Source: Acinetobacter proteolyticus (GTDB lineage Bacteria > Pseudomonadota > Gammaproteobacteria > Pseudomonadales > Moraxellaceae). Taken from it: 64,000 nt of DNA. Below, one piece after another: positions 45,326 through 55,594 of the stretch (position 1 is the first letter of the stretch; each line of letters begins with the position of its first letter). The notes beneath the pieces were generated by a model that saw only the letters and a program-made list of their open reading frames with translations, had not been told where the DNA came from and searched no databases. The stretch covers positions 1,947,380-2,011,379 of the forward strand of contig NZ_KB849179.1 of NCBI RefSeq assembly GCF_000367945.1, in the 5' to 3' direction. The position numbers were made by a program, and so were the translations under genes.

Positions 45326-46474
45326 TTACTTCGATGCAAGATCAATATCTGCTTGCATCGACAAACCGACGCGCAATGGATGTTGTGCAAGTTCTTTCGG
45401 GTCGAGACTGATACGCACAGGTAAACGCTGGACCACTTTAATCCAGTTGCCTGTGGCATTTTGTGCAGGAATCAAGGCAAATGCTGCGCCTGTACCGCCT
45501 GAGAAGCCTTGTACCACGCCGTGATAAACCACGTCATCACCATATAGGTCAGAACGTAAAGTCACTTTCTGCCCTGCTTTGACTTTCGCCAATTGACTTT
45601 CTTTGTAGTTAGCATCGACATACAGTGCAGAAACAGGCACCACCGACATCATCACGGTGCCGGGTGCGACACGTTGTCCAATCTGAATATTACGGCGTGC
45701 AATGACACCATCAACAGGCGCACGAATCACCGTACGTTCTAAATCCAATGCCGCTTGTTCCACATGCGCTTTTGCAACTAAAACATCAGGAGTCGATGCC
45801 TCATTGACGCCTTGAATCAAGGCTTCATTGGCAGCATAGGTACTTTCAGCCGCTTTACGGCTTGACGTCGCTTGTGCCAAACCTGCTTGCGCCAAATCCA
45901 GACTGGCTTTTGCCGTCGAAACCGCACTTTGTGCCTTGCTTAATTCTTCTTTAGAGATTGCACCCGATGCAGCCAGTTCATTACGACGATTCAATTCCAA
46001 TGCAGCACGATCATAATCGGCTTGTGCTTTGGTCACTTGTGCCTGTGCACTGGTGATTTCATCATTACGAACCACCACTTGAGAATTTAAAGAACTGCTA
46101 TTGGCTTGGCTTTGTTTGTATTGACGTTGCGCTTTAGCAAGTTCTGCCTGCGCCTGTGCCAATTGAATCTTGGCATCACGTTCATCAATACGTACCAATA
46201 CATCACCTTGTTTGACCTGCTGGGTCTCTTTGACCAAGACCTCGGCCACTTGCCCACTGACCATTGAGGTGATTTGTGCAGTTTCTGCACCGACATAAGC
46301 ATTGTCGGTACTGACCGAATGATTAAAGAATAACGCCCAAATGCCATACAGAATTGCAGCGAGAATGAGAATGAGTGCGAAAAATCCAAGGAATTTTTTA
46401 CGTTTTGCTTTCATTGCATCATCTGATGCCGAATCTGAAGCAGCATCCTGTTGGTTGGCTTGAGCGTCAGTCAT
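45326..46474 (-). CDS. emrA: multidrug efflux membrane fusion protein, HlyD family
   Basis: 382 residues, the periplasmic adaptor of the EmrAB pump. A short cytoplasmic start is followed by one membrane helix (about residues 28-50, FLGFFALILILAAILYGIW), a barrel-sandwich part (VSGQVAEVLVKETQQVKQGD and, later, VIRAPVDGVIARRNIQIGQR), a long coiled-coil hairpin (about 105-215) and a beta-barrel end. AGGAATAACTT precedes the ATG. It is the first gene of the emrAB pair and reads away from the AraC-type regulator. Confidence 0.88.
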   Translation of the reverse strand: MTDAQANQQDAASDSASDDAMKAKRKKFLGFFALILILAAILYGIWALFFNHSVSTDNAYVGAETAQITSMVSGQVAEVLVKETQQVKQGDVLVRIDERDAKIQLAQAQAELAKAQRQYKQSQANSSSLNSQVVVRNDEITSAQAQVTKAQADYDRAALELNRRNELAASGAISKEELSKAQSAVSTAKASLDLAQAGLAQATSSRKAAESTYAANEALIQGVNEASTPDVLVAKAHVEQAALDLERTVIRAPVDGVIARRNIQIGQRVAPGTVMMSVVPVSALYVDANYKESQLAKVKAGQKVTLRSDLYGDDVVYHGVVQGFSGGTGAAFALIPAQNATGNWIKVVQRLPVRISLDPKELAQHPLRVGLSMQADIDLASK

Positions 46475-46948
46475 AAGTTATTCCTGAAAATTAAAGAGAT
46501 TTTTAACTTTTGGTTTAATCAGCCGATCAGTTTAATTTTGAAAACTTAACTGAATGTTAAAAAAACCAAAAATGAAAAATAAGAACAAAAACCATTTCGC
46601 ATTTTAACGATAAAAAATCATATGACGAGATTAAAAAAAATAACTGATGCGTTCAATTCTTATAAATTGATATTTTAATGATGATAAGAAACTTAAAGTT
46701 TAGGTTCGAAGCGAGAGATTTTCGTAATCTCCTCAGACACAACAATGCTTAACATACCTATAAAGCATGAAGATATATGTGGAATAGGCTTGTGTATTTG
46801 GCTGAATTTGTTCTAATGAGCTCAGGTGGAACAATGATTTTTACGCAGCAACCCATTCTTCCACGCGAGAAAAGCACGGTCATTTATGGATCAGAATGGC
46901 ATTTTTCTTGCTACTAAAACAACAAACACTTCGCTAGGTGAAAGGACG
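46475..46948. promoter_or_regulatory. divergent promoter region between emrA and the AraC-type gene
   Basis: About 470 bp. It holds the promoters of emrAB (leftward) and of the regulator (rightward). A small hairpin, GAGATT (46715-46720) with AATCTC (46726-46731), lies in the middle. No clear operator repeats were seen, so control of emrAB by the divergent regulator cannot be shown or excluded. Confidence 0.4.
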
Positions 46949-47935
46949 ATGACATCACTCAGCCAAAATATGGATCTTATCCATCATTCGCATCAGGCCG
47001 ACTTTGCTCAAGATCTGATGTCAATGATCTGTGGTGAACACCGCTTGGATACCCTGTGTCGAGAAACACTCGATTTTCATTATGACGGGATTCGTTTACC
47101 GCATAAAAAAATGGCGATCGGAACCATCAGTTATGGCGCCAATGTCGCCATCAATATTGCCAACCTGAAAGCCTATAGCATTAGCCTGCCCTTTCACGGC
47201 AAACAAACACTGAGTATCCGTGGCGCAAAATACCAATCCGATGCACAAACGGGTTTGATTGTCTCCAATCAGGACTTACAGGATTTAGTCATCAATCAGG
47301 ACTGTCAAAAATTTCAGGTGGTGATTCCTGAAAACAGCCTGCAATTGGTGCTGTCTGAACTCCTGAATCAACCGATTGAAGAAGCCATCGTCTTTAACCC
47401 TGAAATTTCCCTGTCGATGACTGGCTTGATGCAGGCATGGTGGCACAATATCGAAAATTTCTTGCAGTTGAAATCGCATTATGCCGACTTTTCAGGTCTA
47501 TCCATGTTTTCTGAGGACTACGAAAATTTTGTGATTAAAGCCCTGCTGCTGTCACAGGAAAATAATTATTCTGCGGCGCTGCATGAACGCTGCAACCGAG
47601 CTGAGCCAGCCTATCTGCGCAAAGTAAAAAACTTTATCATTCAGCATGCCCATGAAGCTCTCAATGCCGAAAACTTACACACGTTGGCAGGTGTATCTAA
47701 ATCCAAACTCTATGCCGAGTTTCAGCAGCATTATGGTCTGAGTCCGATGGCCTATCTGCGTAAATATCGCCTACAACAAATTTATAAAATATTAAGCAAT
47801 GCCGCCAAGCATCAAAAAATTTCAATCTCCAAACTGGCCTATGACTGGGGCTTTAATCATCTCAGCCGCTTTGCGCAGGAATATAAAGATGAATTTGGAG
47901 AAAAACCGAGCGAAACCCGAAATAAACATGAGTGA
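46949..47935 (+). CDS. AraC/XylS-family transcriptional regulator (probable ant regulator)
   Basis: 328 residues from the ATG at 46949, which has GAAAGGA 5 nt upstream; an ATG 21 codons earlier has none. The N-terminal 200 residues match the AraC_binding_2 type found in XylS, BenR and AndR-like activators of aromatic oxygenase genes. The last 100 residues hold the double helix-turn-helix (VSKSKLYAEFQQHYGLSPMA, then YDWGFNHLSRFAQEYKDEFG). It lies at the end of the anthranilate cluster, tail to tail with the transporter. XylS-like sites upstream of antA (52532-52567) make it the likely activator, with anthranilate or a related acid as ligand (inference). Confidence 0.8.
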   Translation: MTSLSQNMDLIHHSHQADFAQDLMSMICGEHRLDTLCRETLDFHYDGIRLPHKKMAIGTISYGANVAINIANLKAYSISLPFHGKQTLSIRGAKYQSDAQTGLIVSNQDLQDLVINQDCQKFQVVIPENSLQLVLSELLNQPIEEAIVFNPEISLSMTGLMQAWWHNIENFLQLKSHYADFSGLSMFSEDYENFVIKALLLSQENNYSAALHERCNRAEPAYLRKVKNFIIQHAHEALNAENLHTLAGVSKSKLYAEFQQHYGLSPMAYLRKYRLQQIYKILSNAAKHQKISISKLAYDWGFNHLSRFAQEYKDEFGEKPSETRNKHE

Positions 47936-47950
47936 ACACTCTTAAATATA

Positions 47951-47980
47951 AAAAAGCCCAGTCAACAGACTGGGCTTTTT
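47951..47980. terminator. bidirectional terminator between the regulator and the transporter
   Basis: A 13-bp stem, AAAAAGCCCAGTC (47951-47963) with GACTGGGCTTTTT (47968-47980), and a 4-nt loop. A-runs and T-runs on both sides let it serve both converging genes. Confidence 0.85.
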
Positions 47981-47986
47981 TATCAC

Positions 47987-49321
47987 TTAACTGGTGCTTA
48001 ACACTGGATTGGCTTTATTGTTCTGACGCATGGCTTTTAAGCTTAGGGCAATGAAAGCAATAAAGGTCGGCAAAGCCAGCAAATAGAAAATTCCGCCAAG
48101 GCTAATCTCATAAGTAAAGATATAAGAACCGAAGAATGCCCCGAAGATGGCGCCGACGCGACCAATACCATGCATCCAAGACACCCCAACCGCACGACAT
48201 TGCGATGGATAAAATAATGCCGCCAAAGGTAATAGAGACGATTGCGCCCCTGTCAGCAATGCCCCTATCAGGAAAATACTGATGCCAAGCAATAGGATGC
48301 TTGAACTGACGAAGCCTGCAACGATAAACATGATAAATGCAGTCAAATACGCATATTTAATCACCTGAGTTGGATTCAGTTTATCCATATACCAGCCCAT
48401 GATGATGGCACCAATCACCCCACCAAAAGGGAAAATCGCGGCAATTAAACTAAACTGTTGTGTGCTAAAGCCTGCAGTTTTTAAAATGGTTGGCATCCAG
48501 CTAGTTAGCAAATAAAACACCAATAGGCTCATAAAACAGCACAGCCATAACATCACTGAACCCCACAGATATTTGCCCAGAACTGTTTTAACAGGGCTTT
48601 CACTGCGATCTACATCAAGGTGTGGCAACTCGATTTTAACGGTGTCGGTAAATACATGGCCTTGAATCTTTGCCAGAATCTGTTGCGCTTTGGCCTGCTG
48701 CTCTCGTTTGATCAGATAAGGCACTGATTCTGGCAATTTCAGTAATAATACCACCACCAAAAATAGTGGAATAACGCCACCTAAAATCACCACTTTGGCC
48801 CAACCGAGATTTTCCAGTAAATAGGCAGACAACAGACCACCACAGGAAATCCCCAACATAAATCCACAACCCGCCAAACCAGTCAGGAAAGCTTTGCGTT
48901 TCGCAGGCATATATTCAGAAACAATGGTACTGATGTTTGGCATCGCCGCCCCCAAACCCACACCAGTAATAAAGCGGTAAATCATCAAGTCCTGTGTGGA
49001 TGAAGCAAAACCACATAAGATAGTGAATACGGAAAATAATAAGGTCGTGAATACAATCACCCCTTTGCGCCCAAACCGATCTGCCAATGGCCCTGAAATA
49101 ATTGCACCGATTGACATCCCCACCAGTGCTGCACTGAGTACGGGTGCCAATTCAGGTTTACTAATGCCCCAATCATCCAATAAGGCGGGCGCAATAAAAC
49201 CAATAATTCCAGTATCTAAACCATCACAAAAAAACACCAAGAAACCCAGTGTAAATACCAGCCATTGCAGCGGCGATAAACTGTCACGATTGATTACTGT
49301 ATTAACATCAACTGTCTTCAT
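47987..49321 (-). CDS. aromatic acid:proton symporter (AAHS family MFS)
   Basis: 444 residues from MKTVDVNTVI at 49321 with AAAGGA 6 nt upstream; a longer frame from a TTG at 49390 has an AAGGAG spaced too closely. The 'MKxVDV' start and FCDGLDTGIIGF in the first membrane helix fit the BenK/PcaK family, which bring aromatic acids in with protons. The loop 2-3 motif is GPLADRFGRKG. Next to antABC it probably imports anthranilate (or benzoate); the substrate cannot be read from sequence. It is separated from antC by a terminator, so it has its own promoter. Confidence 0.8.
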   Translation of the reverse strand: MKTVDVNTVINRDSLSPLQWLVFTLGFLVFFCDGLDTGIIGFIAPALLDDWGISKPELAPVLSAALVGMSIGAIISGPLADRFGRKGVIVFTTLLFSVFTILCGFASSTQDLMIYRFITGVGLGAAMPNISTIVSEYMPAKRKAFLTGLAGCGFMLGISCGGLLSAYLLENLGWAKVVILGGVIPLFLVVVLLLKLPESVPYLIKREQQAKAQQILAKIQGHVFTDTVKIELPHLDVDRSESPVKTVLGKYLWGSVMLWLCCFMSLLVFYLLTSWMPTILKTAGFSTQQFSLIAAIFPFGGVIGAIIMGWYMDKLNPTQVIKYAYLTAFIMFIVAGFVSSSILLLGISIFLIGALLTGAQSSLLPLAALFYPSQCRAVGVSWMHGIGRVGAIFGAFFGSYIFTYEISLGGIFYLLALPTFIAFIALSLKAMRQNNKANPVLSTS

Positions 49322-49464
49322 CTTTATTCCTTTAAAAGCAAATTCTGTTAAAACTTCTGTTGGTTGGGTCAATTCAATATGTGTCGTCAATCTCTCCTTC
49401 AGAGTCGTCTGATTGCATACATCCGATATTTTTAATTTTGCAGATGATATTTTTGATGAATAAA

Positions 49465-49497
49465 AAAGGGATGGTCATCACGATGTTCCATCCCTTT
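49465..49497 (-). terminator. terminator after antC
   Basis: A 10-bp stem, AAAGGGATGG (49465-49474) with CCATCCCTTT (49488-49497), and a 13-nt loop. On the minus strand six T follow. It ends the antABC transcript. Confidence 0.8.
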
Positions 49498-49502
49498 CTC
49501 TA

Positions 49503-50549
49503 TTAAGCATCGAGTGCAATACGTGCACTGTTGCTTTGTAAAAACTTCTCGCTATAGAGACGGTAATTACTTAATGCTTGCTCATCCAGCCAATTTTTGA
49601 CCGCTTCGATCATCGGCGGTGGCCCGCATAAATACATATCAAAAGCCTGTTCCGCCAATTGATCCCGATTCAGGTGCTGATGGATATAACCTGTTTTGCC
49701 TGTCCAAGTCTCTGAAGACTGGGTGACGATGGGTTGATAGTTAAAATGCGGCATCCGTTCGGCATAAGCCTGTAAACGTGACTGCTCACATAAGTCGGTT
49801 TCCTGATTGACACCGTAATACAACTGAATCGCAGGCGCATCGGCTTGCTCGGCAATATTGTCCAGCATGCCTAAAAACGCGGATAAACCTGTGCCGCCTG
49901 CAATAAAGACCAACGGTCGTTGCACTTCACGTAAATAAAAACTGCCCAAAGGTGCTTCCATCATAATGGTTTGCCCCACTTGGCAACGTTCGCGCAAATA
50001 ATTGCTCATCCCTCCATCGGGCAATAACCGAATTAAAAATTGCAGTTGATTGTCAGGATTGGGACGATTGGCAAAAGAATAAGAACGCCAATCCTCTGTC
50101 TCAGGAATCTGCAAACGGGCGTATTGACCTGGCAAAAACTCAAGTTGCTTGGTATGGGCACTGGCATCGACATACAGGATGGCGGTGGTCTCGGACACCA
50201 GTTCAAGCTTAGTCACTTTACTGGCAATTTTTAAGGTTTCACCTGCATGGCACATCTCGGAGCTATGGTCAAAATAAAAGGCAGCATTGGATTTGACCCG
50301 TGTTTGGCAAGCCAGCATTTTACGCTCAGCCAAATCACGCTCGCTCAAGGCATCTTCATCGACATATTCCTGTTCATAGATACCAGTTTCGCATTGGCCC
50401 TGACAGGTCCCGCACACACCTTCACGACAATCCAAGGGTAAACTGATGCCCTGACGAATGGCGGCATTCAACAGTAACTCATCCTCTTGGACTGAAATAA
50501 AAAAGGTTTTTCCATCGGCAAAATTAAGCGCAACTGAATGTCCCATCAT
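49503..50549 (-). CDS. antC: anthranilate 1,2-dioxygenase reductase
   Basis: 348 residues (starting MMGHSVALNF; the second ATG is also possible, both after AAGGGAG). It passes electrons from NADH through FAD and a plant-type [2Fe-2S] cluster to AntA. Cluster cysteines are C41, C46, C49 (CREGVCGTC) and C81. The FAD motif is RSYSFAN and the NAD-binding part holds FIAGGTGLSAFLGML and CGPPPM. It matches AntC of A. baylyi ADP1 closely as I recall it. It lies 9 bp after antB. Confidence 0.9.
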   Translation of the reverse strand: MMGHSVALNFADGKTFFISVQEDELLLNAAIRQGISLPLDCREGVCGTCQGQCETGIYEQEYVDEDALSERDLAERKMLACQTRVKSNAAFYFDHSSEMCHAGETLKIASKVTKLELVSETTAILYVDASAHTKQLEFLPGQYARLQIPETEDWRSYSFANRPNPDNQLQFLIRLLPDGGMSNYLRERCQVGQTIMMEAPLGSFYLREVQRPLVFIAGGTGLSAFLGMLDNIAEQADAPAIQLYYGVNQETDLCEQSRLQAYAERMPHFNYQPIVTQSSETWTGKTGYIHQHLNRDQLAEQAFDMYLCGPPPMIEAVKNWLDEQALSNYRLYSEKFLQSNSARIALDA

Positions 50550-50558
50550 GATGCTCCC

Positions 50559-51050
50559 TTAAACATGATAAAAATCTAAGACCGAATCAATTTTGTCATT
50601 CAGCAAAATCGTGTGCTGACGGCGAATACGGAATCCTTCCGCTGTGGGTCTTAACAGATAAGTCGCATGTCCATAGAAACAACCTTCCAGACCTTGACGG
50701 TTATATAAAGTGCTCCATCCGACTTTAGCTTCAACCAAGCCATCTTGCAGGGTTTTGACCTGTACATTTTGAATACTGTGCTGCGTGCGGGGTAATGGCG
50801 TGGCTGATGCCGCTTTGCCTGTACGGATACGAAATACGCGATCCTCAAGACCTGAGCGATCTGCATAATAAATATATGACAAGCCCTGATTCGGATCTTC
50901 GACATAACGATGATCATCAATCCATTGCGGGATATGGTATTCACTATCTTCATCATACAATTCCAGATAGGCATCCCAATCATAACGATCACAGAGTTCA
51001 GACTTCTGATATAAAAATTGTGAAACAGCAAAATGTAATTCAGCAGTCAT
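50559..51050 (-). CDS. antB: anthranilate 1,2-dioxygenase small (beta) subunit
   Basis: 163 residues, the same as AntB of ADP1. It is the structural beta subunit of the alpha3beta3 oxygenase, with a cystatin-like fold; it has no metal site. Typical parts are SELCDRYDWDAYLELYDEDS and the end DKIDSVLDFYHV. It starts 3 bp after the antA stop, so the two are coupled. Confidence 0.92.
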   Translation of the reverse strand: MTAELHFAVSQFLYQKSELCDRYDWDAYLELYDEDSEYHIPQWIDDHRYVEDPNQGLSYIYYADRSGLEDRVFRIRTGKAASATPLPRTQHSIQNVQVKTLQDGLVEAKVGWSTLYNRQGLEGCFYGHATYLLRPTAEGFRIRRQHTILLNDKIDSVLDFYHV

Positions 51051-51053
51051 GGC

Positions 51054-52469
51054 TTAGACCTCCTCTGTCACAGTATCTAACTGGTAGGTGATATCCTGCA
51101 TTTTTAAGGCCTTGCGATTTAAGCCATCTAGCATTAAGCGCTGCCATTGACCATGTTGATTGACATATAGGCCTTCATGCGTCAGTTCACGGCCCGTGAT
51201 CACAGGTTGAATCCCCAGATCCTGTGCATTCTGCGTCAGCTCATAACACCATTTATGCTGTCCACGGGAAATATCACTCCAACGCTCTAGACGTGCTTGG
51301 AAGCCTTTTTGCTGTTCACGGAACTCCACCAGATCATCAGGCGTACCTAAGCCAGAGACATTGAAAAAGTCTTCAAACTGGCGAATACGGTTACGACGTG
51401 CCTCAGTCGACTCGCCTTTTACTGCCAGACATTGGCTAATCACTTCGGTTTTATTCCATGCCACAGGACGGACAATCCGCAGTTGAGAACTGATCTGATC
51501 CATAAAAAATAAGCTTGGATAGAGGTTTAGGTTTCTTAAACGATGCATCGCCCATTCCGCACGCTTAGCACCATATTTTTCCACTAGGTAAGGCATCACC
51601 GTGTCATAGCCAGGACGCACGGCTGGATTTGGCATGTCACTGAATAGGACACTGTGACCGTTTTTAAAACTGAACCAGCCATCATCGGTTTGGTTATCGC
51701 CGGCACCTAATTTGCTGTAATCCAAGGTATCCAGATCATCACCTTTGACCGCATTGACCTGTTGGCGATGTTGTACGGTTGAAACATAGTTATAGTGCAC
51801 GGTACTGACGTGATAGCCATCTAGACCATTTTCATTTTGCAGCTTCCAGTTTCCTGCAAAAGTATAGGCCGACTTGCCTTGCAGGACTTCTAACTCGCCT
51901 GTAGGTGACTGCTCTACCATTAAATCCAGAAAGACTTTGGCATCGCCCAAAAAGTCTTCAAGGCAATCGGTGGCTTGTGTGTCTAGACTGACAAAGACAA
52001 AGCCACGATAACTGGCAATGCGCCCCTGTTTTAGTCCACGGCTCGACTTGTCAAAATCTTCACAATATTCAGCAGGTGCTTTGACCTTGACCAGACGGCC
52101 ATCTGATTTATAACACCACGCATGGAACGGACAGGTAAAGGTGGATTGATTACCTTTGGCCACACGGGTTAAGGTCGCACCACGATGTTCACAGGCGTTG
52201 ACCATGGCATGCAGTTGGCCTTGACCATCACGGCTAATGATTAACGGTTGACGTCCAATCTGAACCGTTAAAAAGTCATGATTGTTGGGAATTTCACTTT
52301 CGTGACAGGCATAAATCCATACTTTTTCAAAGATCAATTCCATTTCCAAGTCGAAAAGTTCAGCCTCTGTGAACATCTCGCGTGCGATACGGAATACGCC
52401 ATCGTTCGGGCGAAAATCCAAACATCCTGTAATGAAATCTTGCCATTCTGCAATATTACGTGGAGCCAT
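51054..52469 (-). CDS. antA: anthranilate 1,2-dioxygenase large (alpha) subunit
   Basis: 471 residues, as in ADP1. With AntB and AntC it turns anthranilate, NADH and oxygen into catechol, CO2 and ammonia, feeding the beta-ketoadipate route. The Rieske ligands are C93/H95 and C113/H116 (CEHRG ... CPFHAWC). The catalytic iron is held by H220 and H225 (NGLDGYHVSTVH), and probably by an Asp in GTPDDLVEF (about residue 378). I start at the ATG at 52469 because GGAGGAG lies 6 nt upstream; an in-frame TTG inside that site was rejected. Confidence 0.95.
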   Translation of the reverse strand: MAPRNIAEWQDFITGCLDFRPNDGVFRIAREMFTEAELFDLEMELIFEKVWIYACHESEIPNNHDFLTVQIGRQPLIISRDGQGQLHAMVNACEHRGATLTRVAKGNQSTFTCPFHAWCYKSDGRLVKVKAPAEYCEDFDKSSRGLKQGRIASYRGFVFVSLDTQATDCLEDFLGDAKVFLDLMVEQSPTGELEVLQGKSAYTFAGNWKLQNENGLDGYHVSTVHYNYVSTVQHRQQVNAVKGDDLDTLDYSKLGAGDNQTDDGWFSFKNGHSVLFSDMPNPAVRPGYDTVMPYLVEKYGAKRAEWAMHRLRNLNLYPSLFFMDQISSQLRIVRPVAWNKTEVISQCLAVKGESTEARRNRIRQFEDFFNVSGLGTPDDLVEFREQQKGFQARLERWSDISRGQHKWCYELTQNAQDLGIQPVITGRELTHEGLYVNQHGQWQRLMLDGLNRKALKMQDITYQLDTVTEEV

Positions 52470-52531
52470 TTTTATCTCCTCCAATCCATAAAAACCTTTT
52501 CATGATTGAAGCCTGATTTATGGCTGGACTC

Positions 52532-52567
52532 TATCCACTTTTTCCAGATCTCTATCCAGTGTATGAA
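52532..52567 (-). promoter_or_regulatory. tandem XylS/BenR-like operator upstream of antA
   Basis: On the minus strand TTCA-N6-GGATA (52567-52553) and TGGA-N6-GGATA (52546-52532) are repeated exactly 21 bp apart, two helix turns. The established XylS/BenR site is TGCA-N6-GGNTA in tandem with the same spacing; each copy here matches 8 of 9 fixed positions. The nine bases TGGATAGAG are identical in both. It lies 63 bp upstream of the antA ATG, and an AraC/XylS-type gene is in the same cluster. Confidence 0.6.
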
Positions 52568-52605
52568 TTATTTTAAATAAGCTCGCGCTGCGAATATTCA
52601 GGCAC

Positions 52606-52630
52606 AAAAAAAGCAGGATTTAGGCCTGCT
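52606..52630 (-). terminator. terminator after the YigI-type thioesterase gene
   Basis: Stem AGCAGG (52612-52617) with CCTGCT (52625-52630), loop 7 nt; on the minus strand seven T follow. A second, weaker stem, AGCCTCT/AGAGGCT, lies near 52676-52702. Confidence 0.65.
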
Positions 52631-52731
52631 ATGAAACAATGGGAATGGAGAATAAATGGTTCCGAAATAAAATCAGCCTCTCAAGCTAGGCAGAAGAGGC
52701 TTTCACATTTTTCTATTTTAAGCAGCAACAG

Positions 52732-53229
52732 TTAATAAGCATAAGATGCGATTGCGGTTGCAATCGCTTTCTCTTCATCATTAACCATGGTCATACGCAT
52801 GGTGCAACCTTTACGACCTAGGCGTAAGGTTTCCGCACGGGCAATAAAATATTTACCACGGCCTGGAGCCAGATAATCCACCCGCATATCTACGGTGGCT
52901 AAACGGGATACTTTTTTGATGGTATCGGGTAAATCTTCGGGTGTGGCACGGCGATAAAGCTGTTCCATCGCAACGACACCACCAATACTGTCCAGAATCG
53001 TGGCAGCGACGCCTCCATGTAAAATCTGAAATGCCACATTCCCCACCAGTTCTGGCTGCATCTCAACATAGGCTTCAATTTGATCATCGACCACTCGCAT
53101 GACCATGCCACTGTATTTAAAAAATGGACAGGCATTGAAAGCCTTGCACAGCTGTTTTAACACCACTTGGTGGTCTGCCTTGGCACCTAGCTGAATATTC
53201 CCAGTCCAGTTTCTCTTTACATCATTCAT
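52732..53229 (-). CDS. hotdog-fold acyl-CoA thioesterase, YigI-like
   Basis: 165 residues with the hotdog fold and the HGGVAATILDSIGGVVA helix of the PaaI/YigI group, which splits medium- and long-chain acyl-CoA. The last strand reads KAIATAIASYAY. It is a single gene, divergent from hemB, and ends before the terminator at 52606-52630. The exact chain length used is unknown. Confidence 0.75.
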   Translation of the reverse strand: MNDVKRNWTGNIQLGAKADHQVVLKQLCKAFNACPFFKYSGMVMRVVDDQIEAYVEMQPELVGNVAFQILHGGVAATILDSIGGVVAMEQLYRRATPEDLPDTIKKVSRLATVDMRVDYLAPGRGKYFIARAETLRLGRKGCTMRMTMVNDEEKAIATAIASYAY

Positions 53230-53333
53230 ACGCGGCCTACACTCAATGGAAAGAATAACTTTCCATTATTTTGCACAAATCTAAAAATATGGGGCTACAA
53301 TAGCGGGGTTCTGTAATTGGGTAACAACGCTAA

Positions 53334-54413
<1,080 letters not shown>

Positions 54414-54425
54414 AATCTCCCCTAA

Positions 54426-54453
54426 CCCCTCTTTGATAAAGAGGGGGATTTTT
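54426..54453 (+). terminator. terminator between hemB and thiO
   Basis: Stem CCCCTCTTT (54426-54434) with AAAGAGGGG (54438-54446), loop 3 nt, then GATTTTT. Part of this short sequence looks like a dispersed intergenic repeat, but no second copy is in the window. Confidence 0.75.
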
Positions 54454-54472
54454 AAACTGGTTTAACTTTATC

Positions 54473-55594
54473 ATGCATATTGCCATCATTGGTGCGGGTA
54501 TTAGTGGCTTAATGTCAGCATTGGAACTTGCTGAACAAGGCTGTTCTGTCGATATTTTTGACCAACAACTTGCAGGTCAAGCAGCCTCATGGGCGGGTGG
54601 AGGCATCCTCTCACCGATGTATCCTTGGCGTTATGCGCCCGAAGTCAATCAGCTGGCTCAATACGGCAAAATACTCTATCAAACATGGAATGAAAAGCTA
54701 CTTCCAGTCACTGGCATTGATTTTCAAATCCACGATACAGGCATGCTGATCTTTGATCAGGAAGATTTCGAAATCGGTTTGAATTATGCCACGCGACATC
54801 AAGAGCCGATGCAACACTGTGAACTGCTCGATCGCACTCAACTCCAACAAGTTAACCCTCATATTTCAGCACAATTCCAACAGGCCATCTATTTTCCACA
54901 CCTGTCCAATGTCCGTAATCCACGCTTATTACAATCATTAATTTGCTACTTAAAGCAACATCCATTTGTGCGTTTTTTTGAACATTGTCCAATAGAAAAA
55001 TTGATGATTCAAAATAAAAAAGTTCAGGGTCTACAAGCTGATGATGGTCGAAAATTTATGGCAGATCAGGTCGTCCTCAGCTCAGGTGCATGGAGTCAGC
55101 AATGGCAGCAACAAATTCAACGCCATATCCCCGTACATCCCGTGCAAGGGCAAATGCTGTTATTTAAAACCCCTGAAAACTGGCTACCAACCATGTGTAT
55201 GAATCAGGTGATGTATCTGATTCCACGTCAAGATGGTCATATCGTCTGTGGTTCAAGCATGACAGAGACTGGTTTTAGCACTGCGGTGGATGAACATATT
55301 CAACAGGATATTCTCTCTGCCTGCTTAGAGATGATCCCTGAGTTAGAACAATTCCCGATTGTAAAACGCTGGGCGGGTTTACGTCCAAGCTCCCCACACG
55401 GTATTCCCTATATCGGTGCAATGCCTGAACTGGAAAATCTTTGGGCCAATTTTGGACATTTCCGCAATGGTCTATGTATGGGCGCTGGTTCGGCACGTCT
55501 GCTACGCCAACTCATTTTAAGGCAAGACACATTGGTTGACCCGAATGCTTATTCACCGCTGCGCTTAAAGCGACAGGATTTAATTTCTTGCTAA
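54473..55594 (+). CDS. thiO: glycine oxidase (FAD-dependent), thiamine synthesis
   Basis: 373 residues of the DAO family. It oxidises glycine to the imine used for the thiazole ring of thiamine. The FAD motif is IIGAGISGL (residues 5-13), followed by AASWAGGGILSPMYPW. The second half carries RWAGLRPSSPHGIPYIG and GHFRNGL, both typical of ThiO. It starts 60 bp after hemB. Its last 15 bp overlap the end of the gene on the other strand. No thiG or thiS is nearby. Confidence 0.88.
   Translation: MHIAIIGAGISGLMSALELAEQGCSVDIFDQQLAGQAASWAGGGILSPMYPWRYAPEVNQLAQYGKILYQTWNEKLLPVTGIDFQIHDTGMLIFDQEDFEIGLNYATRHQEPMQHCELLDRTQLQQVNPHISAQFQQAIYFPHLSNVRNPRLLQSLICYLKQHPFVRFFEHCPIEKLMIQNKKVQGLQADDGRKFMADQVVLSSGAWSQQWQQQIQRHIPVHPVQGQMLLFKTPENWLPTMCMNQVMYLIPRQDGHIVCGSSMTETGFSTAVDEHIQQDILSACLEMIPELEQFPIVKRWAGLRPSSPHGIPYIGAMPELENLWANFGHFRNGLCMGAGSARLLRQLILRQDTLVDPNAYSPLRLKRQDLISC

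Noticed and set aside
45326..46474. emrA as the membrane fusion part of a type I exporter for the RTX protease or the giant protein
   Set aside because: It is paired with an MFS pump (EmrB), not an ABC exporter, and lies outside the island repeats.
49322..49390. TTG start adding 23 residues to the AAHS transporter
   Set aside because: Its AAGGAG is only 3 nt away, and the MKTVDV start downstream fits the family.
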